64,000 nt of DNA from JAGVPT01 sp963827085. Lineage in GTDB: Bacteria > Bacteroidota > Ignavibacteria > UBA10030 > UBA8401. Below are positions 53,744 to 62,841 of the stretch, piece after piece; positions within the stretch are counted from its first letter, which is position 1, and each line of letters starts with the position of its first letter. The notes under the pieces were generated by a model. It saw only the letters and a list, made by a program, of their open reading frames with translations, searched no databases and had not been told where the DNA came from. The position numbers were made by a program, and so were the translations under genes. The stretch is taken from positions 930,001-994,000 of the forward strand of contig CAWGZY010000003.1 in the NCBI GenBank assembly GCA_963827085.1, written 5' to 3'.

Positions 53744-54301
53744 TTAGATCTTCGTCTTCTGGATCGAATCAATAAACGCTTCTCCCGCCTGGACGCCAAG
53801 TCCAACGCCCGTTCCGATCAGAAGCCCGTCGAGAAAATTATCCCGGAACATCGACGGCGGCATCGCTGAGACATTCTGCAGTACTCCGACAATCATCGTC
53901 AACAAAACGAACATGGTGCCGTAGACGAGGCCGATGACAATGAATTTTCCCCAATTGAATACTGCCAGCTGTCGTTCGAACAAAAAGGCGAGCCACACAA
54001 CCGGCAGATTCACACCGAACGACCAGAAGCCTGAATACAGAACCGGCATCGATGCAGTGGCGACGATGAACTGGACTGCGCTCGTGCACACGGCCGCTGT
54101 GATCGCTTCCGACAAGCCGCGGACATGATAGAAAGCGAAGATAAACGCCCCGGTCAAACCGAATGCGACATAGGCAAAGTAAATATCTTTGTAATTGAAG
54201 ACTTCGGTGCCGTGCATGATAAGTCCGACCGTGATGCTTCCCAACACGCCGGTCAGAGTAATCAGTCCGAGTTTCCAGAGTTGTCCGGATATTGCTTTCA
54301 T
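53744..54301 (-). CDS. Polytopic membrane protein, unknown function
   Basis: The ATG at 54301 has GGAGG 5 bases upstream; the frame is open to 54319. The 185-residue product has five or six helices (LGLITLTGVLGSITVGLIM; IYFAYVAFGLTGAFIFAFY; FGVNLPVVWLAFLF; FIVIGLVYGTMFVLLTMIVG). A C-terminal GTGVGLGVQAGEAFIDSI follows. No family is recognised. It is convergent with the gene ending at 53675. Confidence 0.68.
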   Translation of the reverse strand: MKAISGQLWKLGLITLTGVLGSITVGLIMHGTEVFNYKDIYFAYVAFGLTGAFIFAFYHVRGLSEAITAAVCTSAVQFIVATASMPVLYSGFWSFGVNLPVVWLAFLFERQLAVFNWGKFIVIGLVYGTMFVLLTMIVGVLQNVSAMPPSMFRDNFLDGLLIGTGVGLGVQAGEAFIDSIQKTKI

Positions 54302-54489
54302 AAAAGCCTCCTTCGCCAATGAGAGAGCGGTTGTCGATCTTTACATTTCTTTCTCCTCACGTCTATGAATCATCCCAGCCCTTTTTTCGCCTTTTCAGAC
54401 CTCGTCTATCGTTAGACGAAGAGCGAATCTCTGCGGGGAATATGTGATTATTTTGCAGGATAGTCAAACATAAGAGTCCTCTTAGAGCA

Positions 54490-54668
54490 CTATCAGGGTG
54501 ATGAAAAAGTCCATGCAGCTTGCTACGAGGACACAGCGTCGCAAAGAAATTATGGTTCAAAACTATTGCCGCCAATATCATCAACGGTTGAGATAGCGAT
54601 TTGCTTAAAATTATTTAGTGCCTTCGCGACTTAGTGGCTCATAAAAGTGTTTTTCAGCAACCTGCTAT
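54490..54668 (+). mobile_element. MITE-like element with GGNTGNTGAAAAA ends, copy 2
   Basis: The ends are CTATCAGGGTGATGAAAAA and the complement of ATAGCAGGTTGCTGAAAAA. The body matches 51482-51682 (shared AGATAGCGATTT and GTGGCTCATAAAAGTGTTTT) and lacks the micro-hairpin of that copy. Confidence 0.78.
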
Positions 54669-54745
54669 CATCTGATAATGCAGTTGCTAAATCAAATCGC
54701 AATAGCGATATTTCATTTTGCTCAACTATCAAAATTATCATTAAC

Positions 54746-54790
54746 AGCGAGCGCCGGAAGGTGTTGGGGATGCAATCCCCCCGACCGGCA
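54746..54790 (+). pseudogene. Relic of a tRNA-Leu 3' half
   Basis: These 45 bases align without gaps to 42631-42675 of tRNA-Leu with 33 identities. They cover the 3' anticodon strand, variable arm, T-arm (GGGGA-TGCAATC-CCCCC) and acceptor GACCGGCA. The T-loop has G for the invariant second T, and the last stem pair is broken. No 5' half lies upstream. It could be a decayed tRNA or an old integration-site remnant. Confidence 0.5.
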
Positions 54791-54816
54791 TTCAGTTTCT
54801 ATCAGTAACGGACTCG

Positions 54817-57021
54817 ATGACCTTCCTTAACCCGTTTGTGCTGTTCGGTCTGGCAGCGGCAGGCATTCCAATTATTCTCCATTTGCTGAACATCCGGAAG
54901 CTCCGGACAATCGAATTCAGCACGCTGACCTTTCTCAAAGAATTGCACAGGAGCAAAATGCGGAAAGTGAAGATCCGCCAATGGCTGCTCCTCTTGCTTC
55001 GGACACTCATCGTCATCTTTATTGTCTTCGCGTTCTCCCGCCCCGCGCTCAAAGGATCGCTCGCCGGCCTTGGGACACACGCAAAAACAACGATCGTTAT
55101 CATCCTCGACGATTCGTACAGCATGTCGCTCCACAACGATCGCGGCTCATTCTTGAAGCAGGCGCAATCATCAGCCCTCGGCCTCGCCGATATGCTGAAA
55201 GAAGGGGACGATGCCCTGTTCATACGGCTCTCGGACCTTCCCCAGGCGACGATCGCTGAACCGACACACGACATTCAGCGCCTTCGCGAAGCCATCCGCC
55301 GGACAGAAGCAAGTTACAAACACCGCACTGTCGAAGAGGCGCTCCGTCTCTCATCGCATCTCCTTCAACAATCAAAGAACTTCAACAAGGAAATTTACGT
55401 CCTCACCGACAACCAGAAATCGACCGTTGTCGACCGGCATACTGCGGAAGGAACGGACAGAGCGGTAAAACTTTTCGACCCCAACGTCAGGCTTTTTTTC
55501 GTCCCCCTTTCCGACCAGCCGTTCGAAAACATCGGCATCGAAAAAGTAGAGATCCCGCCGACGCTCTTTCAAAAAGGAAAGCCGTTTACGGTGAGAGCTG
55601 ACGTGAGAAATTACGGAGCCGCCCTCGTGGAAAATCATCTTGTCAATTTGTTTTTGGACGGCGTTCATGTTATGCAGAAAAGCGTCACGATTCAGGGAGG
55701 CCAGCACACTTTCGTCGATTTCACCGCAACCCCGCAGCATGCCGGTTTTATCTCGGGGCGCGTCGAATTGGAAGAAGACACGTTCGACGGCGACAACGAT
55801 CGCTATTTCTCGATCGATGTGCCGGAACAAGTCGCCGTGCTCCTTTCGTCATCCGACCCGAAAAGCTCGACATACATTCGTCTCGCCCTCACTGCACATA
55901 ACGACAACGAGGCATCAACAGCACTTGCGTTGACAGAGCTTTCGCCGCAGCAACTGACGTACTCAGCGATGGTGCGCGCCGATGTCGTGCTTCTTTCAAA
56001 CGTGGCGTCCCTGTCGCCGCTGCAGGCCGATCAACTGAGCGAATTCGTTTTGCAGGGGGGCGGAATCATTTTCATTCCCGGCAGCCTGCTGAACATTGAC
56101 CAATATAACTCCTCCCTGCTGCCGAAACTCGGACTCCCTTCACTGATGTCCTTAGACAAACAGAAAACGCCGGGAACGTATCGTTCATTCGAAAAAATTG
56201 ATCTCGGCCATCCGATCTTTCAAGGAATGTTCGAAACGGCGACGGATGTAAAAAAAGAAAAGCAGGGCGTTGAATCCCCGAAGGTTGTTACATCAATCCG
56301 GTTCACCTCGGAAAAAGAAATCCGCTCGATCATTTCACTTTCCGACGGAACTCCCTTCGTGTGGGAAAAGATTTCCGGCAGCGCTCCCGGCCGAACGGGC
56401 TCTTCCCGCATTCTCGGTTTCGCGGTCGCGGCAAACACCGAATGGTCGGATTTTCCGGTCAAGGGCATTTTTGTCCCGCTGCTGTATCAGACAATACTGT
56501 ACGCCGCCTCGGGGGGAAGTTCGTTGATGGCTTCTCCCTCCGCTGCCGTGGGAGAACGAATCGATATTCCCCTTTCACGGCTCAGGAAGAGAAGCACCGG
56601 CTCCCGGGAGACACATTCTCCGACAGTCAAAATTTTTGACCCGGAGGGGAAGGAAACGCTGGTGCAGCCGCAATCGTTCGGTACCGTTCCATCGCCGGGA
56701 ATTTCGTTTGACCAATCGCTGCTGCCGGGCGTCTATTCCGTTGTCCGTGAAAAGGACACGCTTTTGCAGATCACCATAAACGTCGATCCGCTTGAATCTA
56801 TTCCAGACCGGACGGCTCTCGGGGAACTTTTTACGATGGCCCGGAAGTACGGCATCGAACGCAATGCAGTTTCATTAGTGAAAAATCCCGAATCGCTCAG
56901 CGCCGTTGTTCTTCAGAGCAGGTTCGGCGTCGAGCTGTGGAATTATTTCCTCATCGCCGCAATCATTGCGGCGTTGATCGAGATGATTGTTGCCCGCGAA
57001 CCAAAACAGGAAGGGGCGTAA
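54817..57021 (+). CDS. BatA/VWA-type membrane protein
   Basis: This 734-residue protein starts with the double-transmembrane BatA domain (FVLFGLAAAGIPIILHLLNI, then IRQWLLLLLRTLIVIFIVF). It continues with a von Willebrand A domain whose metal site is VIILDDSYSMS (DxSxS) and whose later strand is EIYVLTDNQ. The long C-terminal part ends in one membrane helix (YFLIAAIIAALIEMIVA). Proteins of this layout are common in Bacteroidota-type genomes, often near MoxR/Bat genes, and are thought to help assemble or sense envelope complexes. Those partners are not adjacent here. hflX follows after 34 bases. Confidence 0.85.
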   Translation: MTFLNPFVLFGLAAAGIPIILHLLNIRKLRTIEFSTLTFLKELHRSKMRKVKIRQWLLLLLRTLIVIFIVFAFSRPALKGSLAGLGTHAKTTIVIILDDSYSMSLHNDRGSFLKQAQSSALGLADMLKEGDDALFIRLSDLPQATIAEPTHDIQRLREAIRRTEASYKHRTVEEALRLSSHLLQQSKNFNKEIYVLTDNQKSTVVDRHTAEGTDRAVKLFDPNVRLFFVPLSDQPFENIGIEKVEIPPTLFQKGKPFTVRADVRNYGAALVENHLVNLFLDGVHVMQKSVTIQGGQHTFVDFTATPQHAGFISGRVELEEDTFDGDNDRYFSIDVPEQVAVLLSSSDPKSSTYIRLALTAHNDNEASTALALTELSPQQLTYSAMVRADVVLLSNVASLSPLQADQLSEFVLQGGGIIFIPGSLLNIDQYNSSLLPKLGLPSLMSLDKQKTPGTYRSFEKIDLGHPIFQGMFETATDVKKEKQGVESPKVVTSIRFTSEKEIRSIISLSDGTPFVWEKISGSAPGRTGSSRILGFAVAANTEWSDFPVKGIFVPLLYQTILYAASGGSSLMASPSAAVGERIDIPLSRLRKRSTGSRETHSPTVKIFDPEGKETLVQPQSFGTVPSPGISFDQSLLPGVYSVVREKDTLLQITINVDPLESIPDRTALGELFTMARKYGIERNAVSLVKNPESLSAVVLQSRFGVELWNYFLIAAIIAALIEMIVAREPKQEGA

Positions 57022-57055
57022 CCGTGCATCTTCGCATTTCAGAAGTGGAGCTCGT

Positions 57056-58405
57056 ATGATCGACCTCATCAAAGACCAGAAGGAACGCGCCATCGTTGTG
57101 GGATTGGTGACCAGAAGTATTCATAAGCGCCAGGCGGAAGAGTACCTCGACGAGCTTACACTGCTTGCCGACACTGCCGGCGCAACCGTCATCCACAGGA
57201 TTATGCAGGAACGGAACAAGGTCGACCCTGCATTCTATATCGGCAAAGGGAAAGTCGAACAGATCGCACAGTTGGTGGAGGACGATGATATTGCAAGCGT
57301 GATTTTCGACGATGACCTCTCCCCTGCACAGGTGCGGAACCTGGAGACAAGCATCAACCGGAAGATCCTGGACCGAAGCGGATTGATTCTTGATATTTTC
57401 GCAAGCCGGGCGAAAACGAACGAAGCACGCACTCAGGTCGAGCTTGCACAGCTTCAATACCTTCTCCCGCGCCTTACCCGCGCGTGGACGCATTTGTCCA
57501 AACAGTTCGGCGGCATTGGAACAAAAGGCCCCGGCGAAACGCAGATTGAAACGGACAGGCGGATGATCCGCCAGCGCATCTCCCATCTTGAAGAGAAGCT
57601 CGAAAAAATCGGACGTCAGCGCGAAACCCGGCGAAGCGGAAGGAAGGACTTCGTTAATGTGTCGCTTGTCGGATATACGAACGCCGGCAAGTCCACGCTT
57701 CTCAACGCGCTCACCGATTCAAACGTGTTCGTGGAAAACCGTCTTTTTGCAACGCTCGATACTACAACACGAACGGCTGTTCTCTCTCCTTCGACGAACA
57801 TTCTTCTCTCCGATACCGTCGGATTTATCCGCAAACTGCCTCACCATCTCGTCGCATCGTTCAAAGGGACGCTTGAAGAAGTAGTCGAGGCCGACATTCT
57901 TCTTCACGTGATCGACGTCTGCCACCCAAAGTTCGACGAACAGATCCGCGTCGTGGTCGCGACCTTGGAAGAATTAGGAGTAGCAGGCAAACCGACCATC
58001 TACGTATTCAATAAGATCGACGCGATGGAAGACAGAGAGCATTTGCAGGAACTGCAGCATCAGTTTACCCCGTCGGTGTTCATTTCTGCCGAACGGGGGA
58101 TAAACCTTCTCGGACTGAAAGAGACCCTGCTGAAAACGATCCACCACTCGCGCATTGACCTGACCTTCTCAATTGCACATACTGAACATAAATTGCTCTC
58201 TGCTCTTCATGACCTTGCCGAAATTGAAGAAAGAATCTACGAAGACGGCAACATTATCGTGAAAGCAAAAGTGAGCAGCCGGAACATCAATCATGTGCGG
58301 GAGGTTTTGAAACAAGCACATGCGACAATACTCTCCTTCCAACCGCCGAATGAGCCTCCCGCAACGATGAAGGCAAACGACAAGCCCGTGGAACATCATG
58401 AGTAG
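57056..58405 (+). CDS. hflX: GTPase HflX
   Basis: The ATG at 57056 follows GTGGAG and begins MIDLIKDQKERAIVVGL, as expected; upstream ATGs fall inside the preceding gene. The 449-residue product has the HflX N-terminal domain with the conserved GTKGPGETQIETDRR, a coiled coil, and the G-domain: Walker A GYTNAGKSTLLNAL, FATLDTTTR switch, DTVGF and NKID. HflX binds the 50S subunit and splits stalled or stress-inactive ribosomes. Length and motifs are normal. It is probably co-transcribed with the VWA gene. Confidence 0.96.
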   Translation: MIDLIKDQKERAIVVGLVTRSIHKRQAEEYLDELTLLADTAGATVIHRIMQERNKVDPAFYIGKGKVEQIAQLVEDDDIASVIFDDDLSPAQVRNLETSINRKILDRSGLILDIFASRAKTNEARTQVELAQLQYLLPRLTRAWTHLSKQFGGIGTKGPGETQIETDRRMIRQRISHLEEKLEKIGRQRETRRSGRKDFVNVSLVGYTNAGKSTLLNALTDSNVFVENRLFATLDTTTRTAVLSPSTNILLSDTVGFIRKLPHHLVASFKGTLEEVVEADILLHVIDVCHPKFDEQIRVVVATLEELGVAGKPTIYVFNKIDAMEDREHLQELQHQFTPSVFISAERGINLLGLKETLLKTIHHSRIDLTFSIAHTEHKLLSALHDLAEIEERIYEDGNIIVKAKVSSRNINHVREVLKQAHATILSFQPPNEPPATMKANDKPVEHHE

Positions 58406-58690
58406 ATGTCGGACACCGTATCAAGAAAATCGAGGCGGATTGAAAATATTTGGTAAGACAAATCAACAAGATATCCGACATCGAACATAAACACCACCCG
58501 CCATTTCAGTGGTGTCTTCATTAGAACACAGTCAAAACTACTTTTTTGCCGAAAGCTGAAAATATCGCGCAAATCCAAGAGGTGGCTTCGCCAGACGCTA
58601 AGCCACAAGGGAAAGATATCCATTCCCTTTGCGGCTTAGCGACTTTGCGTGAGCGAGCTTCACACTTTTCCTAAATTGAGACACTACCGC
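58404..58690. repeat. Two inverted-repeat elements after hflX
   Basis: At about 58408-58485 is a palindromic element bounded by GATGTCGGACACC and its partner ATATCCGACATC. It is similar to about 21391-21445. At about 58556-58685 is a copy of the 21.7 kb element, with a 20-base insert (58574-58593) that the other copy lacks. Conversely, the 21.7 kb copy has a 22-base insert (21772-21793) missing here. No gene is seen. Confidence 0.72.
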
Positions 58691-58792
58691 CATTTTCCAC
58701 ATCTTGACTCTCGACGCCATAATATGTAAATTTCCGCAGATGCCGAATTTTGCCTGGCTAATCCGTTCACGCCGAAACTCACCAAGCCAAAC

Positions 58793-60421
58793 ATGGAAAA
58801 CACGATCCTGACCATCGAGAACCTTCGCGCGAATTCCCTCTTTAAGTATATCAGCGATAACGACCTCTCGAAGATTTCCAAAACCATGAAGGAAGAGAGG
58901 TTTAGCGCCGGGACGATCATATTCAACGAGAATACTCGCGGTGAACGACTCTATCTGATCCTCGACGGAAGGGTGAAAATCTCCAAAATCACAAAATTCG
59001 GCATGGAAACTCCGCTTGCCATCCTCGGAAAAGGAGAATTTTTTGGAGAGATGGAACTCATTGAGGACCAGAACCGGTCGGCAAGAACTACTGCACTTGA
59101 GAACACCGTTGTTGCCGGAATTTCCAACCACGATTTTGACAGCCTGATTAAAACGAATCATATCGTCACATTGAATTTGCTGAAGGCGATCAGCAAACGC
59201 CTCCGTTCAACGGACGAGATTGTCGTTACAGAACTGGAAAAGAACCTCGAAGCTTCCAAGCTGCAGGTCGAAAAGCTAAATTTGCTGATCGACGCCGCCA
59301 AAACCGTCAACTCCACACTCGACCTCGACAAGCTTCTTGACGTTATCCTGGAAACAGCGATCAAGTCGATCTCAGCCGATCGCGGGACGCTCTACGTTGT
59401 CGACGAACTCAAATCCGAAATCTGGTCGAAAGCGCTTCGGGGAACCGAGGTCATCGAAATTCGCCTTCCTATCGGCAAAGGCCTGTCAGGATACGTAGCG
59501 AAGACCGGCGAAACAATCAACATTCCTGACGCGTACAGCGACTCGCGTTTCAACCCGGAGGTCGATAGAAAGTCCGGCTACCGAACGAACAACATGCTGT
59601 GCATGCCGATGCGCAACCGGAACGGAAAGATTATCGGAGTGTTCCAGATGTTGAACAAAAAAGGGGGACCGTTCACTGTTCAGGATGAAGAGTTCCTCAA
59701 CGCTCTTTCTATCCATGCTTCCATCGCTATAGAGAACGCGCGGCTGGCGCAAGAGATGGTCAATAATGAGCGGCTCTCGGCGGTCGGAAGAATGGCGGGC
59801 ACTATTATCCATGACATTAAGAACCCGATGGGAACTCTCCGGGTCTACGCGCAGGTGATGAAGAAAAAGTCGGAGAACGAAGAAGCCGGAAAACTCGCCG
59901 ACGAAATGATTCACCAGGTCGACCGGTTCGTCAACATGACGCAGGAGATTCTCGATTTCAGCCGCGGCGTGAGCGCATCGAACATCCAGGAAACCGATTT
60001 CGCCGAAGTGATGGAAGGGGTTCTTGGGTTCATCGAAAAAGATCTGACGAAACGGAATATCAAGCTTGAACGGAACCTCAATTTTAAAGGGAAAGTGAAA
60101 GTCGACCAGGACAAAATCGTGCGGGCATTCTATAACATAGCCGGCAATGCCGCGGACGCAATGCCGACCGGCGGAACTCTCACGGTGACAACAGAAGATG
60201 CCGGTGGAATGGTGAAAGTCGACTTTAAAGATACCGGAACGGGGATGCCGGAAGAGGTGAAGCGGAAAATTTTTGAGCCCTTTGTGACGTACGGAAAGAA
60301 GCACGGCACCGGTCTCGGCATGGCGATCGTCAAGAAAGTCATGGACGACCACAAGGGTAAAATCGAAATCGAAACGGAAATGGGGAAAGGAACAACAATC
60401 CGCCTCTTCTTCCCGATGTAA
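58793..60421 (+). CDS. Cyclic-nucleotide-binding / GAF / histidine kinase
   Basis: This 542-residue soluble protein has a cNMP-binding domain (residues 15-135; FSAGTIIFNEN and GKGEFFGEMELI with the phosphate-binding FGEMEL). A short coiled coil and a GAF domain follow (DKLLDVILETAIKSISADRG; GKGLSGYVAKTGETINI). Then come HisKA with H-box IIHDIKNPMGTL and the HATPase (N-box NIAGNAADAMP; DTGTGMP; GTGLGMAIVKK). It would sense a nucleotide or small ligand in the cytoplasm and phosphorylate an unlinked regulator. The usual RSAR of CRP phosphate cassettes reads NRSARTTA, so cAMP-type binding is possible. No response regulator is adjacent. Confidence 0.92.
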   Translation: MENTILTIENLRANSLFKYISDNDLSKISKTMKEERFSAGTIIFNENTRGERLYLILDGRVKISKITKFGMETPLAILGKGEFFGEMELIEDQNRSARTTALENTVVAGISNHDFDSLIKTNHIVTLNLLKAISKRLRSTDEIVVTELEKNLEASKLQVEKLNLLIDAAKTVNSTLDLDKLLDVILETAIKSISADRGTLYVVDELKSEIWSKALRGTEVIEIRLPIGKGLSGYVAKTGETINIPDAYSDSRFNPEVDRKSGYRTNNMLCMPMRNRNGKIIGVFQMLNKKGGPFTVQDEEFLNALSIHASIAIENARLAQEMVNNERLSAVGRMAGTIIHDIKNPMGTLRVYAQVMKKKSENEEAGKLADEMIHQVDRFVNMTQEILDFSRGVSASNIQETDFAEVMEGVLGFIEKDLTKRNIKLERNLNFKGKVKVDQDKIVRAFYNIAGNAADAMPTGGTLTVTTEDAGGMVKVDFKDTGTGMPEEVKRKIFEPFVTYGKKHGTGLGMAIVKKVMDDHKGKIEIETEMGKGTTIRLFFPM

Positions 60422-60436
60422 AAATTATTCTTCTCT

Positions 60437-60597
60437 CGTGCCGTTTCCGGTATTAAATCTTGTATTATGACCGCAAAGGACGCTAAGATCGCAAAGAAGT
60501 TTTTGTAGAAAAAACTAAGAAATCCTCGCGTCCTTAGCGACCTTTGCGGTGAATTAGTTATCGGAAAACACAATATTTGTTTTGAGAAACAGCATCA
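60437..60597 (+). mobile_element. 161-bp inverted-repeat element, second copy
   Basis: The ends CGTGCCGTTTC and GAAACAGCATCA are imperfect complements. Arms GACCGCAAAGGACGCTAAG and CTTAGCGACCTTTGCGGT match the copy at 42703-42867. It fills the whole gap between the kinase stop and the hpnE stop codon and may act as a terminator for both converging genes. Confidence 0.72.
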
Positions 60598-60598
60598 G

Positions 60599-61993
60599 TT
60601 ATTCGCCGTCTTTATTTTCGGATGTCCTGTTGAGATAGTTCCGCACCAGTTCGCTGCACCGATAACCGCTTTGCGCCGCCCCTTCAATGGTTGCGGGCAA
60701 CTTCGTGTCAGTCCAGTCTCCCGCCAAAAATAAATTCTTCAGGGAAGTTGTATTCCCGGGTCGAATGCCCTGCATTCCGACGCGGGGAGAGAATGTCGCC
60801 CGCTTTTCTTTTAGTACCAACGAATGAACAAGCGCCGCATGTACGCTCGCCGGATAAAAACGCCGCAGTTCCGATAGCGCCAGCGTTATGATCTCTTCCT
60901 TCTCCCGGTCAATGAAACCCGCCGCACCGCTGATGACCAGAGAGAGGTATTCACCGCCTCCGTTTTTTTTCGTAAGAAGCTTCGATTTGTTGAATACCCA
61001 ATGGATTGGCGAATCGAGAAGCGCAACGAACTCTTCTTCCATAAAACTCCTGTCAAACCAGAGGTGAATGGTAACGATCGGCGAGGAGATGAATCGATCG
61101 GCAAAGGAAAGTTCCGGTACAGCGCGGTACGCCGCGTCGCCAAACACTCTCGGCAAGTCAAAATACGGAACGGCTGAGACAACGGCGCGGGGCGAAACGT
61201 TTTCGCCCGAACTCAAGACGATGGACGCAACGGCATCCCCTTCCATCGTGATACCTTCGACTGTTGTGTCCATCCGGACTTCACTCTTCCGGCTTCTCAA
61301 ATAATCGACCGCTCCATCCACCAGAACGCTGCTCAGGCCTTCTTTTGGAATCACCATCGATGAATCCTCATGTCTGCCAAGGAACGCCGATCGGAGAACT
61401 TTCACGAACAGTGCCGCGGAAACAATCGCGGGGGAATCGTTGAGCGTACCGATTGCAATGATATTCCACAAATATTCCTTATTCTCTCTTGGTTGATGCA
61501 GAGCATCGAGCCATTGCGTAACGGTCATCGATTGCAGCCGTTTATCGGTATCGGGGTTTGCAAAACACAGTGCAACCCCAACCCGCAGCAGCGAAAGGCG
61601 TTGAGAAAAAGTAAGGCTCTTCAGCCGCAGCAGGCCGATCAGGATGTTGAACGGAGCCGGAAACGGTGCAGATTGCAACCGGAAGATGCCCCGTTCTGCA
61701 TGGCGAAAAACTACGGTAAGCCTTTTCTGAATTGTAACGCGGGAGGTTCTGTTTATTGTCGAGAGAAACTTCATCGTGGCATGGTAGCAGCCCATCATCA
61801 AATGCTGCCCGTTATCCACTTCGTCCCCTGTTTCTTTGTGGACGAACGAATACGTCCTCCCGCCGCAGTGCTGTTTTTGCTCGACAAGGAGAACGGAAAA
61901 ACCACGAGAGGCAAGGTCTACAGCTGCCGTCAATCCGCTGATGCCGCCGCCGATGACGACAACATCGGGGTTACGATCTTGTGGGAGAGGCAT
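60599..61993 (-). CDS. hpnE: Hydroxysqualene dehydroxylase
   Basis: This 464-residue FAD-dependent amine-oxidase-like protein has the dinucleotide motif VVIGGGISGLTAAVDLA at residue 11, VEQKQHCGGRTYSF, and the C-terminal FAD motif NLFLAGDWTDTKLPATIEGA. HpnE reduces hydroxysqualene to squalene, the last step of the HpnCDE route from farnesyl diphosphate. Its start overlaps the end of hpnD by 23 bases, indicating tight coupling. It is full length. Squalene would feed hopanoid synthesis, but no squalene-hopene cyclase is in the window. Confidence 0.93.
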   Translation of the reverse strand: MPLPQDRNPDVVVIGGGISGLTAAVDLASRGFSVLLVEQKQHCGGRTYSFVHKETGDEVDNGQHLMMGCYHATMKFLSTINRTSRVTIQKRLTVVFRHAERGIFRLQSAPFPAPFNILIGLLRLKSLTFSQRLSLLRVGVALCFANPDTDKRLQSMTVTQWLDALHQPRENKEYLWNIIAIGTLNDSPAIVSAALFVKVLRSAFLGRHEDSSMVIPKEGLSSVLVDGAVDYLRSRKSEVRMDTTVEGITMEGDAVASIVLSSGENVSPRAVVSAVPYFDLPRVFGDAAYRAVPELSFADRFISSPIVTIHLWFDRSFMEEEFVALLDSPIHWVFNKSKLLTKKNGGGEYLSLVISGAAGFIDREKEEIITLALSELRRFYPASVHAALVHSLVLKEKRATFSPRVGMQGIRPGNTTSLKNLFLAGDWTDTKLPATIEGAAQSGYRCSELVRNYLNRTSENKDGE

Positions 61994-62840
61994 GAGTGCG
62001 GAGCGTTCTGTTTTTCCACCAGACTTCGATGGTAATCAGAAGCTTTGTAAGATTGATGAGGCGGATGCGTTTTGCAAACACGTTATATTCGGCGCGTTCA
62101 ATATCTTGAAGCAAACGGAAGTAGATCGCTTCCATAATTTGCGCGGCAAGAAACAGCGGCTTATCCTCTTCCGAGAGATGCTCCAGCGCTTGTTTGAAAT
62201 ATGAGCGTGCGCGCTCGCACTCAAATTTCATCAGACGAATGAATTGCGGGTTATACGTCCCCGCTAATAGCTCCTCCTCGGTGTAGCCGAATTCTGCCAA
62301 ATCCTCGAGAGGCAGGTAGATCCTTCCCTTGGCCGCGTCGGTTGTGATATCCCTGAGAATATTCGTAAGCTGCATTGCGATACCAAGGTTGATTGCATAC
62401 TCTTTCGCCCCCTCGTTCTTATAGCCGAATATTTCTGTACATATCAAGCCCACGGTCGATGCCGCCCGGTAACAGTATTCGCGCAACTCGCTGAAGGTAG
62501 CGTAGCGGGTTTTCATCAAATCCATTTCCATCCCCTTGATGAGGTCGTGAAAATGGTGCAGCGGGATGTTGAAGCGCTGGATGATCTGGCTCAGTTTGTT
62601 GAGCAGAGGATAACGGGATGTTCCTTGTATCGCGCGTTCAAATTCACGCGACCACAGCCGCAAGCGGACGTACTTACGTTTGACGCTTTCGTCTTCATCG
62701 ACAATATCGTCCGTGGTGCGGCACCACGCATACACGACGTTGATTGCATCGCGCTTGGGCTTCGGAAGAAGAAAAAACGAGTAATAGAAATTACTCCGTC
62801 TATTCTTTTCGATGATGTCGGCAACAAGAAGTGATTCCAT
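61971..62840 (-). CDS. hpnD: Presqualene diphosphate synthase
   Basis: This 289-residue trans-prenyltransferase of the squalene/phytoene synthase family has first aspartate motif TTDDIVDED, EYCYRAASTVGL, and second aspartate motif QLTNILRDITTDAAKGRIYL. HpnD joins two farnesyl diphosphates head-to-head into presqualene diphosphate. It lies between hpnC, 1 base upstream, and hpnE, overlapping downstream. The assignment to HpnD rather than HpnC rests on its better match to both canonical DxxxD motifs and on gene order. Confidence 0.93.
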   Translation of the reverse strand: MESLLVADIIEKNRRSNFYYSFFLLPKPKRDAINVVYAWCRTTDDIVDEDESVKRKYVRLRLWSREFERAIQGTSRYPLLNKLSQIIQRFNIPLHHFHDLIKGMEMDLMKTRYATFSELREYCYRAASTVGLICTEIFGYKNEGAKEYAINLGIAMQLTNILRDITTDAAKGRIYLPLEDLAEFGYTEEELLAGTYNPQFIRLMKFECERARSYFKQALEHLSEEDKPLFLAAQIMEAIYFRLLQDIERAEYNVFAKRIRLINLTKLLITIEVWWKNRTLRTHASPTRS

Positions 62841-62841
62841 G

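Larger units (their letters stand above)
54302..54816. other. Intergenic region with MITE-like element and pseudo-tRNA
   Basis: No protein gene is seen. The region holds the second GGATGATGAAAAA-type element (54490-54668) and a 45-base relic of a tRNA 3' half (54746-54790). The remainder is AT-rich. Confidence 0.6.

Noticed and set aside
42631..54790. Genomic island bounded by tRNA-Leu and its 3' fragment as att sites
   Set aside because: The fragment is only about 73% identical, no integrase or phage gene is present, and the genes between are typical chromosomal T9SS cargo for this lineage. Kept only as a low-interest note.
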